DNA from: Pseudomonas sp. W4I3
Lineage (GTDB): Bacteria > Pseudomonadota > Gammaproteobacteria > Pseudomonadales > Pseudomonadaceae
Direction of reading: 5' to 3'
DNA length: 64,000 nucleotides
NCBI RefSeq assembly: GCF_030816195.1
Contig: NZ_JAUSXS010000001.1
Coordinates: 5,231,501-5,295,500, forward strand
Made by a program: the position numbers and the translations under genes
Shown: piece by piece, positions 37,917-47,260 of the stretch
Numbering within the stretch: position 1 is the first letter of the stretch
Layout of the letters: every line of letters begins with the position of its first letter
Notes under the pieces: model-generated
The model's input: the letters and a program-made list of their open reading frames with translations, nothing else
Told to the model about the DNA's origin: nothing
Databases searched by the model: none

Positions 37917-38738
37917 ATGAAAAACCTGTTTATCCCAACCTTGCTCGCGGGCCTGATGGCCTCCTCGTGTGTATTCGCGGCATTGCCGGCGGCGATCAAG
38001 AACAAGGGTGAAATCAGCGCGGCTATCGTGCCGAACTACCCACCGATGGACTTCAAGGACCCGGCCACCAACACGCTCACCGGCTTTGACTTCGACTTGG
38101 GCAACGCCTTGGCCGAACGCCTGGGGGTGAAAATCAAGTGGCAGGAAACCGGCTTCGAGCAAATGCTCAGCGGCTTGACCACCAAGCGCGTGGACATCGT
38201 GTTGTCGGGCATGACCGATACCGCCGAGCGCCAGAAGTCGGTGACCTTTATCGACTACTTCACCAGCGGCCCGCAGCTCTACACCTTGGCCAAGCGCGAA
38301 GAGATCAAGGAGTTGGCCGACTTGTGCGGTAAAAAGGTCGGTACCAGCCGCCGCACCACCTGGCCGTCGGAAATTGCCGCCTGGAGCAAGGAAAACTGCG
38401 AAGCAGCCGGTAAGCCTGCGATCGTAGTGATCGGTACCGAAGGTTCGGCCGATGCGCGGGCGCAGTTGCAGCAGAACCGTCTCGATGCGGCGATGCAGGG
38501 CAGTGAGACGATTCCCTATTTGATGTCGCTGGATAAAGGCAAATACAAGCCGGTGGGCCTGGCGATTTCCAAGCAGTTCACGGGGTTGGGGATCGAGAAA
38601 AGCAATACCGAGTTGGTTACTGCGATCAGTGAGGCGTTGCAGGGCATGATCGATGATGGGACCTACGGCAAGATTCTGAAGAAGTGGGACCTGGAGCAAG
38701 GTGCAGTGGAAAAAATCTCCATCAATGCCGGCCAGTGA
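37917..38738 (+). CDS. Polar amino-acid ABC transporter substrate-binding protein
   Basis: The 273-residue periplasmic protein has a signal peptide (MKNLFIPTLLAGLMASSCVFA, cleavage near 21-22). The mature domain shows AIVPNYPPMDFKDP, TGFDFDLGNALAERLG and VLSGMTDTAERQKSV, the family-3 binding-protein pattern. A Cys pair (DLCGKKV and KENCEAAG) may form a disulfide. It is the last gene of the operon, before a REPIN. The substrate may be an amino acid related to arginine or argininosuccinate, judged only from the lyase gene at the operon head. Confidence 0.92.
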   Translation: MKNLFIPTLLAGLMASSCVFAALPAAIKNKGEISAAIVPNYPPMDFKDPATNTLTGFDFDLGNALAERLGVKIKWQETGFEQMLSGLTTKRVDIVLSGMTDTAERQKSVTFIDYFTSGPQLYTLAKREEIKELADLCGKKVGTSRRTTWPSEIAAWSKENCEAAGKPAIVVIGTEGSADARAQLQQNRLDAAMQGSETIPYLMSLDKGKYKPVGLAISKQFTGLGIEKSNTELVTAISEALQGMIDDGTYGKILKKWDLEQGAVEKISINAGQ

Positions 38739-38751
38739 ACACAACCTGAAA

Positions 38752-38842
38752 ATGTGGGAGGGGGCTTGCTCCCGATTGCGGTGTGTCAGGTACACATGCA
38801 TTGGCTGATACGCCCTGATCGAGGGCCAGCCCCCTCCCACAT
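38752..38842. repeat. REPIN with degenerate right arm
   Basis: The left arm ATGTGGGAGGGGGCTTGCTC is standard. The right arm (GAGGGCCAGCCCCCTCCCACAT) has changes in the inner part. It follows the binding-protein gene. Confidence 0.85.
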
Positions 38843-38922
38843 TGGATCTGTGTTCACATGGGGATCCGTGTTCACAGGTGATCTGCAGGATCCTGGATAA
38901 ATAACAAGGACGCTTTCCGCCC

Positions 38923-40092
38923 GTGGCCACCTACTCCCTGGTAATTCGCCGCCTGTTGATCTGCTCGGTGACCATCGTGGTCAGCCGGTCCATGACCAGC
39001 CCGCTGCTGGCGCTTTGGCTGAGCACTCGCCTGGGTCTGAACCAACAGGACATAGGCCTGCTGATGGGCGTTGCGGTGTTTATCGCTACATTGCTCGGCT
39101 TGTATGGCGGCTACATCATCGACCGCCTGGAAAAGCGCAAGCTGCTGATACTGGCCATGCTCTCCAGCTCCATTGGTTTTCTGTTACTGACGTTTGCCAG
39201 CAACCTCTACCTCACCACGCTGACCCTGGTGATTACCGAAGCCGCATCGGCGCTGTTCCTGATCGGCTCCAAGGCGATCATCAGCGAAAACCTGCCGGTG
39301 GGCGAACGTGCCAAAGTGTTTTCCCTGCGCTACACCCTGACCAACGTCGGCTACGCCACTGGCCCCATGCTTGGCGTGGTGATCGCCGGCCAGTTGCCCT
39401 GGGCACCGTTCCTGATCGCCAGCGCCATTGCCTTTGGCAGCCTGTTCCTGATGGTCGGCATTGCGCCGACCGCACAGGACGCCCGTCATAAACCCCAGAG
39501 CTTTTTCAGCACCCTGCAGACCTTGCGCAGCGACCGCACGCTGATCCTGTTCACCAGCGGCAGCTTGTTGAGCACCATTGTCCACGGGCGCTACACCCTG
39601 TATCTGTCGCAGTTTTTGCTGGTGGCCTACAAACCCGCCGAGGCCTTGAAGATTCTGTCTGCGGTGCTGGCCTGCAACGCCACCACGGTGATTTTAATGC
39701 AGTACCAGATCGGCCGTTTTCTCAAGCGTGAGCAACTGCGCTACTGGATCGTGCTGGGCACCTTGTTGTTCATCTGCGGTTTGATTGGCTTCAGCCTGGC
39801 CGGCAGCCTGGTCACCTGGTGCTTGGCGATGTTCGTGTTCACCTTGGGCGAGATGATCATCTACCCTGCCGAGTTCCTGTTTATCGACACCATCGCCCCC
39901 GATGCATTACGCGGCAGTTACTACGGCGCGCAGAACCTGGCGGCATTCGGCGGGGCGATGAGCCCGGTGATCTGCGGTTACTTGCTGATCAATGCCGCGC
40001 CGTCCAGCATGTTCTACGTGCTGGCGGGGTTGACCGCAGCCGGAGGAACCCTGTGTTTCCTGAGTGGACGACGGGTTGCAAGTTCTTGCTGA
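38923..40092 (+). CDS. Major facilitator superfamily transporter
   Basis: The GTG start (AAGGAC 11 bases upstream) gives 389 residues with about 12 hydrophobic helices. The loop between helices 2 and 3 reads GLYGGYIIDRLEKRKLLI, the MFS signature G-x-x-x-D-R-x-x-x-R/K. The second half repeats the pattern more weakly. The family resembles drug/metabolite exporters of the MdtH type, but the substrate cannot be told. It stands alone between the amino-acid transporter operon and an unrelated gene. Confidence 0.88.
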   Translation: MATYSLVIRRLLICSVTIVVSRSMTSPLLALWLSTRLGLNQQDIGLLMGVAVFIATLLGLYGGYIIDRLEKRKLLILAMLSSSIGFLLLTFASNLYLTTLTLVITEAASALFLIGSKAIISENLPVGERAKVFSLRYTLTNVGYATGPMLGVVIAGQLPWAPFLIASAIAFGSLFLMVGIAPTAQDARHKPQSFFSTLQTLRSDRTLILFTSGSLLSTIVHGRYTLYLSQFLLVAYKPAEALKILSAVLACNATTVILMQYQIGRFLKREQLRYWIVLGTLLFICGLIGFSLAGSLVTWCLAMFVFTLGEMIIYPAEFLFIDTIAPDALRGSYYGAQNLAAFGGAMSPVICGYLLINAAPSSMFYVLAGLTAAGGTLCFLSGRRVASSC

Positions 40093-40146
40093 TATTTGCG
40101 CAGGTTCTCGCTATTAATAGCCAAACCTCTCACGGACCCGAGCCCC

Positions 40147-41094
40147 ATGAAATTCGATACGGCCTACAGCCTGAGTCTCGATGACAAGCTGTCAATCTAT
40201 GACGTACGAGACCTGAATTTCGACGAAACCGACGACTTCGACTCCGACAAGGAGCGTTTTCTGTGCCCCAACGATGCGTGCCGTGCAGCGTTCGATTCGG
40301 ACAATACGCTGAGCACGTTCAACGCGAAAAACGTCAACTACCAGCGCACGCCGCATTTCAAGAACAAGACCAGCACCCAGCATATCGTTGGTTGCCGCTA
40401 CGCCAGCACGCACAAGGGCACGACCGGCGAAAGTGATGACGAACGCGAGGAAAATTTCCCGTCGGAATTTGTACTCACACGGCGTCAATACGAGCGCAAG
40501 CCCCCCCTGGCAGGCACCGCGAACGTGGCCGTGCCAGAACCAACCAAAGCCCCTGCCAATCGCGCCTCCTCCACCCGAAGCAACGTTGAAACCACCCCGG
40601 ACAAAACCAGCGTATTCGCCCACCCGGTGGAATGTTACGTGTCGAATATCGACGACAAGGACAAGCTCAAATCAATGCCGTTGAAAATCGGCGAGCACAC
40701 CGCGACGTACTGGACGTTCTTCAAGAAAATCGAATACCTGCAGGACAACAAGGGCCTGATCTACTGGGGCAGGATCAAAGCCATCAAGGACTACACCAAC
40801 AGCTTTCGCATCGACTTCGAAAAGAAGGTATGGCTCGATAAAAAGCCCTACTCCGTCAACGTCTACCTGAGCAAAAAACTGCTCGAGAACTACCGAAAGC
40901 GCACGACTTTTCTGGAGCAGATCAAGGCCGCGGCAGGTAGCGAACGGCCGTTATACTGCTTTTTCTATGGGGTGACGCCGCAGCTCACGCAAGTACCAAG
41001 CAAGAAGAACCCCGAGCAGACGTTCGGGGTATTCAGCGCGAATATTGAAAACCTGGACCATCTGATCATTCGCGAGGCGCCAGGCATGGAGTAA
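40147..41094 (+). CDS. Hypothetical protein with an N-terminal zinc-finger-like block
   Basis: The ATG at 40147 gives 315 residues. I do not recognise the family. Residues 40-85 read C-x4-C...HF...H-x3-C (CPNDACRAAF, then TPHFKN, then QHIVGCRYA), which is like the zinc-binding start of CoiA-type proteins. A low-complexity Pro/Ala/Thr linker (residues 130-170) follows. The C-terminal half is a mixed alpha/beta domain (HPVECYVSNID, YWGRIKAIKDYTNSF, RPLYCFFYGVTPQL). There is no signal peptide. It is followed by a small XRE-type gene in the same direction with 109 bp between. Confidence 0.75.
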   Translation: MKFDTAYSLSLDDKLSIYDVRDLNFDETDDFDSDKERFLCPNDACRAAFDSDNTLSTFNAKNVNYQRTPHFKNKTSTQHIVGCRYASTHKGTTGESDDEREENFPSEFVLTRRQYERKPPLAGTANVAVPEPTKAPANRASSTRSNVETTPDKTSVFAHPVECYVSNIDDKDKLKSMPLKIGEHTATYWTFFKKIEYLQDNKGLIYWGRIKAIKDYTNSFRIDFEKKVWLDKKPYSVNVYLSKKLLENYRKRTTFLEQIKAAAGSERPLYCFFYGVTPQLTQVPSKKNPEQTFGVFSANIENLDHLIIREAPGME

Positions 41095-41203
41095 GCGCAA
41101 GCTTAAAAAACACCACCCACTGCCATGAATTGATGAGCGGTACAAACAGCTGTATAAAAACACAGTATAGTTGTTGCTCCCCTGTCGAACCTGGAGAAAT
41201 CCC

Positions 41204-41497
41204 ATGTCCTCCCTGGCAATGAGCTCTTTCGTAGAACAGCAGATCGTCCTTCATCAATTCACCGCCAAACACTGCGCCCAGGCCCGCGTCATGCTGGGCT
41301 GGAGCCGCGAAGAACTGTCCCGCCAGGCTGGCGTTCCGGTGCAAGCCATCCAGCAGTTGGAGAGCCACGGCGAGGTGAGTGATGAAACGCGATTGGCCTT
41401 GGCGTTTTGCCTGGAAGCGCAGGGGTTGGTGTTTTTCCCCGGGTTTGCGCCGGGATGGGGGATGAGCAAACGCCGCCTCCGACACCGCATCGGTTGA
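41204..41497 (+). CDS. Small XRE-family helix-turn-helix protein
   Basis: The ATG at 41204 has GGAG 8 bases upstream and gives 97 residues. The middle is an HTH of the Cro/C1 type (ARVMLGWSREELSRQAGVPV, then QAIQQLESHG). The C-terminus is short and basic (MSKRRLRHRIG). It looks like a small repressor or the DNA-binding half of a pair, but no toxin-like partner is adjacent. Confidence 0.8.
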   Translation: MSSLAMSSFVEQQIVLHQFTAKHCAQARVMLGWSREELSRQAGVPVQAIQQLESHGEVSDETRLALAFCLEAQGLVFFPGFAPGWGMSKRRLRHRIG

Positions 41498-41684
41498 ACC
41501 AGCGGCGCCCGGCATTATTGCTCGGTTGCTCGGCTCGCCCGCTGCATCGGTTGATTCATCAGCCCCTCAACCCAATGGTGCGTAGTGTCCAGCCTGTTGG
41601 CCGGGCGATCCAGGCACCCTCTCTGGGGATGGGCGTACAGAAGCAAGCTCTGCTGCACGCCCTTGAACAGAGGTTCGATTATAT

Positions 41685-43229
41685 TCAGGCGCTGCCTGCC
41701 GAAACCCCATCGGCATCAGGCGGTAGCACAGGCGCGGGTGTAAAGGGGGTTCCAGACAGGAATGCAGGCTCTTTAATCGCTTTTGTCGCTTGCTCATAAA
41801 CATAGGCAGCCGACAACAACGTGGCCTCGCTGTTAGCCGCCCCGTAAAGGTAAAGCGCCGTTGGCATTCCCTCATCATCCATGCCAGAGGGAATGGACAT
41901 GCCTGGGTAACCTGCCGCAGCGCTGAAGTAATAGTTGTTTGATCGGAAGTTCGACACCATGGCGTCGAGATTGTGTTCTTCCATCGGGTCATCGATGGTT
42001 TTCTGGAACACCGGGATGATGGCCTCCCAGAGCTTATCGCGCTGGTCCTGAGTCGTCTCCAGGCCGCTGATAAGTTCCAGCATGTTCTGGTCAGGCTCAC
42101 CGGGCTTCTGGTGGCGCTTATTGAAATCAATCAGCTCCAAAAGCGAGTTGACCGGCAAACCTTCGCGACCGGCAAGATACTCTTCCAGCCGGTGCTTGAC
42201 GTCTGAAAACAACGCCTCGTTGTAGTCGGAGTAGGTTTGCTCAGGGACGCCCTGTTCGAGCGTACCCAAAGGCACCAGGATCGCACCTTGAGACTTCAAT
42301 ACCTCAAGCGCGTCCGCGTAATGCTTGCTGTCTGCCCGTTTCGCCGGGTCTCTGGCTTCCTGCACGGACAATTCAGGCACAGGCGTATAGCCAATTCGCT
42401 TGCCCTTCAAGGCATCGGCCCGCAGGCCCACGGTGTAAAGCCTGGTCTGCGACATGGCATTGAGCGCTTCTGCCGCATCGCAGACATTGCGCGTGAACGT
42501 GCCAATGGTATCCATGCGTGAACTGGTCATGACCCCCTCGGTACTTAGCAGGCCTAGGGAGGTTTTCAAGCCAAAAACACCGTTGAAGCCGGCTGGGGCG
42601 ATGACCGATCCGCTGGTTTCCACGCCTAACGCCAGCGGCACATGCCCTTGGGCAACTGCCACGGCGGAACCCGAACTGGATCCTGCGACCACGCCTCCCA
42701 GGCGATGCGGATTCAGGGTCTGGCCCCCTCGGGAGCTCCAGCCATCCACCGGTGATGCAGAGCGAAAGTTGGACAATTCGCTCATGTTGGTTTTACCGAC
42801 CACCACCACCCCTGCCTTCAGCAGGTTTTCGACGACCTTGGCATTTTTAGTCGCGGACTTGCCCACCATCGCCCTGGAACCCGCACTTGTCTGCATACGG
42901 TCCTTGGTCTCAAACACATCCTTGAGCGCGATCGGGACGCCGTGCAGATACCCGCGCACACCATCGCCTTCCTTACGTTCCACATCTCGCGCCCTGGCTT
43001 CTCCAAGCGCATCTGGATTGGTCTCTATGAACGCGTTGCCGCCCTGCAGCCCACGATCGATATTGGCTATTTGTCTGAAGACATCCTTCACCAGCCCTTC
43101 TGACGTGACCCCGTCGCCACTGGCCATCTCTCCTGCCATTTGACACGCACCCTTGAAACCCTGCGGCGGATTTGAAAGCGCTTGGAACAAGCCTGTCGCC
43201 CACCCACCTGCCGAAAATGGTCCGATCAT
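41685..43229 (-). CDS. Amidase signature family hydrolase
   Basis: The 514-residue protein carries the Ser-cis-Ser-Lys triad region: lysine in HGVPIALKDVFETKD (near residue 103), AGSSSGSAVAVAQG and the nucleophile region LALGVETSGSVIAPAGFNG. Such enzymes hydrolyse amides of many kinds; GatA is the best-known member, but gatB/C are absent here and the protein is not GatA-like in its ends. The N-terminal 40 residues and the C-terminal 25 residues are poorly conserved by eye. It has no clear signal peptide. An unknown 243-residue gene lies 109 bp upstream on the same strand and may be its partner. Confidence 0.87.
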   Translation of the reverse strand: MIGPFSAGGWATGLFQALSNPPQGFKGACQMAGEMASGDGVTSEGLVKDVFRQIANIDRGLQGGNAFIETNPDALGEARARDVERKEGDGVRGYLHGVPIALKDVFETKDRMQTSAGSRAMVGKSATKNAKVVENLLKAGVVVVGKTNMSELSNFRSASPVDGWSSRGGQTLNPHRLGGVVAGSSSGSAVAVAQGHVPLALGVETSGSVIAPAGFNGVFGLKTSLGLLSTEGVMTSSRMDTIGTFTRNVCDAAEALNAMSQTRLYTVGLRADALKGKRIGYTPVPELSVQEARDPAKRADSKHYADALEVLKSQGAILVPLGTLEQGVPEQTYSDYNEALFSDVKHRLEEYLAGREGLPVNSLLELIDFNKRHQKPGEPDQNMLELISGLETTQDQRDKLWEAIIPVFQKTIDDPMEEHNLDAMVSNFRSNNYYFSAAAGYPGMSIPSGMDDEGMPTALYLYGAANSEATLLSAAYVYEQATKAIKEPAFLSGTPFTPAPVLPPDADGVSAGSA

Positions 43230-43338
43230 AAAATTCCCCCGTCACTGACTTAATGAGCACTATCGGCCGATAGCCCGACACCAGTCTAGGAGGTCGTTCT
43301 GCCGGCTCTATGCAGGCTAATCCGGCTATCGGGCATGA

Positions 43339-44070
43339 TCATTCCGTACTCGTTGTAGGCGCGCCAGGGGACACCAACTGACGATAAGTTCGCAGCAGAA
43401 CCTTCACGCGATCAGCCGCCCAGCGGGCGCCGTAGAACCAGAGCCTGGTGCCGTCGTCCAGTACCTGGCAGGCGCTGGGGTATCCACTTCTGCAGGCGGC
43501 ATGAAACGCCGCACTCGGATCGCCTGACACCAAGGCATCCAAGCGATGGCCGGCCACGAGTTCATCGATAAGAGTGCCGGATTCGAGAGGGTCGTCCGTG
43601 CGCTGCGCGTCCACTGCCACCCATTGCACCCCCGCGTCGCGCAGAATGATGAAAGCTCGGTGCAGGTTTTCGCTTTGGTCCGTGAGTTCGATATGACCAC
43701 CGCCTACATAGCGGCTGGCGTAGCCGATGCGCCACCCAGCCAGCACCGCTGCGGTACTCAAAGCGCTATTGTTCTGCACCAGAGGCACCTCGACCATCAA
43801 CGGCTCAGTGGGGTCGACACCGCTGACGGCGATCAGTGATAAAGCGGGGTCTCGCGTGGGCCTGATCATCGGTGCCAGGGCATTGTAGCCAGGGATGAGC
43901 ACCGTCCCCTCAACGCGTCCGGCACCAAAGACGATAGCACTGGGGCTTGCGCTATCGGTTCGCCCTTGGGTTGAAGAGGCAGGTTCGAGGTAATCCGCTG
44001 GCGAGGTGGGCAGCGGCGCCGAGAGGCAGGGAATTCCCGATCGCCATAGTTTCTTGCAGTCGTCGCTCAT
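43339..44070 (-). CDS. Hypothetical protein upstream of the amidase
   Basis: The 243-residue protein is not recognised. It has no signal peptide or membrane helix. The central part alternates strands and helices (SLIAVSGVDPTEPLMVEVPL, AAVLAGWRIGYASRYVGGG, FIILRDAGVQWVAVD), like an alpha/beta or type-2 periplasmic-binding-like fold. Four cysteines are spread along it. It is on the same strand as the amidase with 109 bp between, so they may share a transcript. A function linked to the amidase (substrate supply, inhibitor) is only a guess. Confidence 0.7.
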   Translation of the reverse strand: MSDDCKKLWRSGIPCLSAPLPTSPADYLEPASSTQGRTDSASPSAIVFGAGRVEGTVLIPGYNALAPMIRPTRDPALSLIAVSGVDPTEPLMVEVPLVQNNSALSTAAVLAGWRIGYASRYVGGGHIELTDQSENLHRAFIILRDAGVQWVAVDAQRTDDPLESGTLIDELVAGHRLDALVSGDPSAAFHAACRSGYPSACQVLDDGTRLWFYGARWAADRVKVLLRTYRQLVSPGAPTTSTE

Positions 44071-44179
44071 TACACCCTATCCCCCGGAATTAACTTTCCG
44101 AGGGATCATCGCACTCCCGCCTGACGTTTGTCGCAGAGCTGAAACACGCTGAAAACACCTTTTCCCACAGGCAATTTAC

Positions 44180-45238
44180 TTAGCCTGCTGCCTGTTCTCT
44201 CACCTCATGAGCCTCTACTTCCAGCCACCACGCACGCCCTCGTTCGGGCTGGTTGAGCCTGAACGCCTGCCCCATCGCCGGTGTGGTAATCGACACATTG
44301 CGCTCCCAGGCCAGCGCCATGATGCGGTCGAACGGCTCGTGCCAGGCGTGGAACGCCAAGTCGAACGTGCCGTTGTGAATCGGCAGCAGCCAGCGGCCCT
44401 TGAGGTCGATATGCGCCTGCAATGTCTGCTCCGGCTGCATATGGACGTGAGGCCAGTCCACGTTGTAGGCCCCGGTTTCCATCAGGGTCAGGTCAAACGG
44501 CCCGTATTGCTCGCCGATCCGCTTGAAACCGTCGAAATACCCCGTGTCGCCGCTGAAAAAAATCCGCCGCGCGTCATCGATCATTACCCAGGAACACCAG
44601 AGGGTCTGGTTGCTGTCAAACAGGCCACGCCCGGAAAAATGCTGCGCCGGCGTGGCGACAAAACGAATGCCATCGACTTCAGTGCCCTGCCACCAATCCA
44701 GTTGCCGCACCTTGTCGGCGTCTACGCCCCATCTGACCAGCGTGTCTCCCACCCCTAAAGGCGTCAGAAAGTACCGCGTCTTGTCGGCCAATTGGGTGAC
44801 AGCCTTTCGGTCAAGGTGGTCGTAGTGATTGTGGGAAAGGATCACCGCTTCCAACGGCGGCAACTCTTCAAGGCTGATCGGGGGTTGGTGGAAACGCTTG
44901 GGGCCAGCCCAACTGAAAGGCGAGGCGCGCTCGGCGAACACCGGGTCGGTGATCCAGAATTTACCGCGCATTTTCAACAGCACCGTTGAATGGCCCAGAC
45001 GGAACACACTGTGGTCAGGGGCTGCCAGCAACTGCTCGCGGGTCAGGGGTTGTACCGGAATGTTGCCCACAGGCCTCGTGGTGCGCGGCTTGTTGAACGC
45101 CATGTTCCAGAAGATGCGCAGGGTCTTGCCAAAGCCGCCGTGGGGCACCGGCGCGTCGTTATTGAAATGCCCCTGATCACGCTCGACCGGCTTGAGCGCA
45201 GTGGGTGTCGGGTCAACAGGGGTTGAAATCGTGGCCAT
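44180..45238 (-). CDS. Metallo-beta-lactamase fold hydrolase (NAPE-PLD/UlaG-like)
   Basis: The ATG at 45238 has AGGAG 10 bases upstream and gives 352 residues. The zinc motif is LSHNHYDHLD, with further ligands in TPAQHFSGRG, FFSGDTGYFDG and LLPIHNGTFDLA. The long N-terminal arm (FWNMAFNKPRTTRPVGN) is typical of the branch related to N-acyl-phosphatidylethanolamine phospholipase D and of many proteobacterial MBL proteins. The substrate is unknown. It is divergent from a TetR gene with two operator-like sequences in between, so it is very likely the regulated target. Confidence 0.88.
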   Translation of the reverse strand: MATISTPVDPTPTALKPVERDQGHFNNDAPVPHGGFGKTLRIFWNMAFNKPRTTRPVGNIPVQPLTREQLLAAPDHSVFRLGHSTVLLKMRGKFWITDPVFAERASPFSWAGPKRFHQPPISLEELPPLEAVILSHNHYDHLDRKAVTQLADKTRYFLTPLGVGDTLVRWGVDADKVRQLDWWQGTEVDGIRFVATPAQHFSGRGLFDSNQTLWCSWVMIDDARRIFFSGDTGYFDGFKRIGEQYGPFDLTLMETGAYNVDWPHVHMQPEQTLQAHIDLKGRWLLPIHNGTFDLAFHAWHEPFDRIMALAWERNVSITTPAMGQAFRLNQPERGRAWWLEVEAHEVREQAAG

Positions 45239-45269
45239 TACAGAGTGACTCCTACGTCCGCTCAAAAAT

Positions 45270-45336
45270 TACACTGCACAGTGTAGTTTCTACATTGCAA
45301 CAAAACCCTTACCAAGTAAACTACCGAGTGTAATTT
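45270..45336. promoter_or_regulatory. Operators between the MBL hydrolase and TetR genes
   Basis: TACACTG-CA-CAGTGTA (45270-45285) is a perfect inverted repeat within AATT...GTTT. A second, weaker copy on the other strand lies at 45316-45336 (AAATTACACT...GTAGTTT). A pair like this in the gap between a TetR gene and its neighbour is the expected binding site. Confidence 0.65.
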
Positions 45337-45359
45337 CATTTTCGAGCCGACCGCCCTCC

Positions 45360-45986
45360 ATGAATGCCTCCCCACGCCTCACCGACCGTAAACGCGACGC
45401 CATCGTGGCGGCGGCCATCGCCGAATTTCGGGAGAATGGCTTTGAGGTCACCAGCATGGACAAGATCGCCGCCACGGCCGGCGTTTCCAAGCGCACGGTC
45501 TATAACCACTTTCCCAGTAAAGAAGAGCTGTTCGCCGAAATCCTGCACCAGTTGTGGGCCAGCAGCGTCGCGCAACTGGATGTGGCGTACAGCAGCGAGC
45601 AGCCACTGCGCGATCAACTGCGCCGGTTGCTGGAAGCGAAAATGAAGATGATGTCGGACGCCAATTTTCTCGACCTGGCGCGCGTGGCCATTGCCGCTAC
45701 CATTCATTCCCCGGAACGCGCCCAAGACATGGTCAACCGCCTGAGCGAGCGCGAAGAAGGCTTTACCCTGTGGGTTCGCGCAGCCCAGGAAGACGGCCGT
45801 CTGCGCTGCGGCGACCCCGCGTTCGCCGCTCACCAGATCCAGAGTATGCTCAAGGCGTTCGCGTTCTGGCCGCAGATTACCCTTGGCCAACCCACCCTCG
45901 ATGCAACGTCCCAGGCCCACGTGATCGAATCGGCGATCGACCTGTTCCTCGCGGGCTATGAGGTCGGTCCCCGCCTCCCCCAGTAA
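45360..45986 (+). CDS. TetR/AcrR-family transcriptional regulator
   Basis: The 208-residue protein has the N-terminal HTH of TetR regulators (IVAAAIAEFRENGFEVTSM, then IAATAGVSKRTVYNHFPSKE). The ligand domain resembles the AefR-like C-terminal type (FTLWVRAAQEDGRLRCGDP). It probably represses the divergent metallo-hydrolase gene and itself through the palindromes at 45270-45336. Confidence 0.9.
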   Translation: MNASPRLTDRKRDAIVAAAIAEFRENGFEVTSMDKIAATAGVSKRTVYNHFPSKEELFAEILHQLWASSVAQLDVAYSSEQPLRDQLRRLLEAKMKMMSDANFLDLARVAIAATIHSPERAQDMVNRLSEREEGFTLWVRAAQEDGRLRCGDPAFAAHQIQSMLKAFAFWPQITLGQPTLDATSQAHVIESAIDLFLAGYEVGPRLPQ

Positions 45987-46177
45987 ACGTTTGTTGAATA
46001 AACGACATTCCAAGTCGTTTTACGCTTACTCGCCGGCTTTTCTGCACAAATGGCTTGGAAGGACAGTGATTATTGCGGTGGGAATAATCGACAATATTGA
46101 TTCGCCTTATCCGATCAACGGTTAACTCGCTGACGCACGCTGGTGTATCTGCAAAAAAAGAGCTGCCCCAGGACACT

Positions 46178-47260
46178 ATGGAAAACAGACGAGGCAAGGG
46201 ACTTTCATTTGCCAAGCGTATCTACAAGCCAAGGATTATCGGACTGGGTGTCGGCTGCATCAGCCTGATGGGCGCGATGTACCCCTTGTCATTGCCCGGT
46301 TGGGTATGGGCGTTGCTGTTATTCAATGGCTATGCCTGGGCGCATGTGGCCTACCTGCTGTCAACGCGTTCTTCCTTTCCTTATCAGGCCGAACAACGCA
46401 ATTTTCTGTATGACTCGTTGTTCGGCGGTTTCTGGGCCGCAGCCACTCAATTCACCCCCCTGACAGCGGTGACCATTCTGTCGATGATCGCGATGAACAA
46501 CGTCGCGGCCGGCGGCCGGCGCTTGTTCCTGCGCGGGCTGCTGGCTCAGGCGGTCGGTGTGGGGGTGGCTTGGACGCTGTTCGGCATTCGGTTCAACCCA
46601 GACGTGGACCTGCTTGAGGTCTACACCTGCCTGCCAATGTTGATGCTCTACCCGATGGTGATCGGCATGGCCTGTTATGAACTGGCGATCAAACTGTCGG
46701 AACATAAGCGCGCCCTCAGCGCCCTGAGTCGCATCGACAGCCTGACAGGGCTGCTCAACCATGGCTCGTGGAAAGACCTGCTGAGCCTTGAGTTTCATCA
46801 GCGTCAGCAACAACAAGGCGTCGCCACCATCGCCCTGATCGATATCGATCACTTCAAGCGCATCAACGACACACACGGGCACATTGTCGGGGATACGGTG
46901 CTGCGCCAGCTAAGCCTGGAACTGCGCCGGCATCTGCGGGAAAGCGACCTGGTCGGACGCTACGGTGGCGATGAGTTCTGCGTGATCCTTGCGCAAATGC
47001 AATCGGAAAAGGCGGCGAAAATCATGGAGCGCCTGCGCGAAACGCTCGGTAACTACCGCCATCCGCAGATTCCCGAATTACGCATAAGCCTGAGCATAGG
47101 CCTGGCAGGTTTCAAACCTGCCTTCAGCGATGCCGCGACCTGGCTCAATGCCGCGGATCGCGCGCTGTATGTGGCCAAACGCAACGGCCGCAACCAGGTG
47201 GTCACCAGCGAAGACACCCTCACGCATTCGACCCGAGTCGTCCTACAACTTCCCGTCTGA
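46178..47260 (+). CDS. Diguanylate cyclase with MASE2-type membrane domain
   Basis: The ATG at 46178 (AGGA 6 bases upstream) gives 360 residues. Residues 15-170 hold about five hydrophobic helices and fit the MASE2 domain (FAKRIYKPRIIGLGVG at its start). Residues 180-350 are a GGDEF domain with intact active site GGDEF (263-267) and the inhibitory I-site RESD (254-257) five residues before it. It should make c-di-GMP at the inner membrane with product feedback, like AdrA/DgcC. A PAS-PAS-MCP protein follows, which may act in the same biofilm control (inference). Confidence 0.92.
   Translation: MENRRGKGLSFAKRIYKPRIIGLGVGCISLMGAMYPLSLPGWVWALLLFNGYAWAHVAYLLSTRSSFPYQAEQRNFLYDSLFGGFWAAATQFTPLTAVTILSMIAMNNVAAGGRRLFLRGLLAQAVGVGVAWTLFGIRFNPDVDLLEVYTCLPMLMLYPMVIGMACYELAIKLSEHKRALSALSRIDSLTGLLNHGSWKDLLSLEFHQRQQQQGVATIALIDIDHFKRINDTHGHIVGDTVLRQLSLELRRHLRESDLVGRYGGDEFCVILAQMQSEKAAKIMERLRETLGNYRHPQIPELRISLSIGLAGFKPAFSDAATWLNAADRALYVAKRNGRNQVVTSEDTLTHSTRVVLQLPV

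Noticed and set aside
41498..41684. Small gene between the XRE protein and the amidase
   Set aside because: The frames there lack ribosome sites and family-like sequence; the gap is just the space between converging genes.
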